From Hydrangea macrophylla (taxonomy: Eukaryota; Streptophyta; Magnoliopsida; Cornales; Hydrangeaceae), in contig CM066982.1 of NCBI GenBank assembly GCA_033977485.1, forward strand, positions 10,469,218 through 10,533,217: a DNA stretch of 64,000 nt, written 5' to 3'. Of the stretch, positions 63,731-64,000 are shown in pieces. The notes beneath the pieces were generated by a model. That model was not told where the DNA came from, did not search any database, and saw only the letters and a list, made by a program, of their open reading frames with translations. Numbering within the stretch: position 1 is the stretch's first letter; each line of letters starts with the position of its first letter. A program made the translations under genes and the position numbers.

Positions 63731-64000
63731 GGTAATAAATTTCATTTAGGTTCTATTCCCGTACCATTCCGAGTGCCAAAACCCATTTTGGCCTCTCAAA
63801 GCGTCAAAAACTTAGTTTTAAAGGCCTAAATCTACAAGTTTGCGTCTAACTTGCAATCTAAGAATCATAATTACATGTTGTTTCTTCCTACAAATCTATT
63901 TAGGTGAGTATGAAGTGTAGGTTCCGGTCTTGTGTCATTTTGAGTGCCGAAATCTATTTTGGTCTCTCGAAACCCCAAAACTTAGCTTTAGAAGGCTTAA
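63731..64000 (+). repeat. Start of a diverged 171-bp repeat
   Basis: A block of about 98 bp ('gagtgccaaaacccattttg' to 'aaggcctaa', ending 63829) recurs with changes 171 bp later (ending at 64000). GAGTGCC lies at 63771 and 63942, and AAGGC.TAA at 63821 and 63992. The window ends inside the second copy. Confidence 0.65.

Overview
This is nuclear DNA from a flowering plant, probably a eudicot; I cannot name the species. Nearly all of it is transposable elements inserted into one another, in two stacks. The only fragment resembling a host gene is a broken piece of a plant PMT-type methyltransferase gene near 60.7-61.0 kb. I found no rRNA, tRNA or CRISPR.

Left stack (1-21502). A decayed Ty3/gypsy Athila element (here Athila-1) runs + from before the window to its 3' LTR end at 16073. 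Its integrase region is replaced by a chromovirus-like LTR (about 3537-5299) that holds a higher-order tandem repeat. Its 3' LTR is split by a young, almost intact Tekay-type chromovirus (here Tekay-1, 6544-15539, minus strand, 5-bp target duplication ACATA). Athila-1 abuts the leader of a second chromovirus, whose 2.7-kb LTR is 16501-19218. That LTR abuts a broken Ty1/copia element (19219-21502).

Right stack (21503 to at least 58.2 kb). A CACTA (En/Spm) transposon starts at 21503 with subterminal repeats and carries a broken TNP2-type transposase. The transposase gene is split by a solo Athila-type LTR (26496-28132, duplication AAAGG) and by a 27-kb Tat-lineage composite (29364-56409, duplication TTAAC). 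The Tat reverse transcriptase is itself split by an Athila element (here Athila-2, 32669-47346, minus strand, duplication GCTAG). Four insertions therefore have exact duplications, and the order of events can be read directly. From 58.2 kb to the end there are low-information repeats, the methyltransferase fragment, an inverted-repeat element and the start of a 171-bp repeat.

Most unusual features. (1) The Athila LTRs carry two arrays of 12-bp palindromes centred on TCGA, one before and one about 340-410 bp after the TATA box. Complete arrays have six sites in three pairs with fixed centre spacing (19-25-19-25-19 bp in three LTRs). A divergent Athila family keeps the layout with a different palindrome, and an unrelated chromovirus LTR has paired CAGTCGACTG sites 21 bp apart. 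(2) Athila-2 has an internal copy of that LTR-like promoter layout, upstream of its 3' open reading frame. (3) Athila-2 has an unrecognised accessory frame with a well-supported small intron. (4) The Tat element carries two diverged tandem copies of an antisense gene module.
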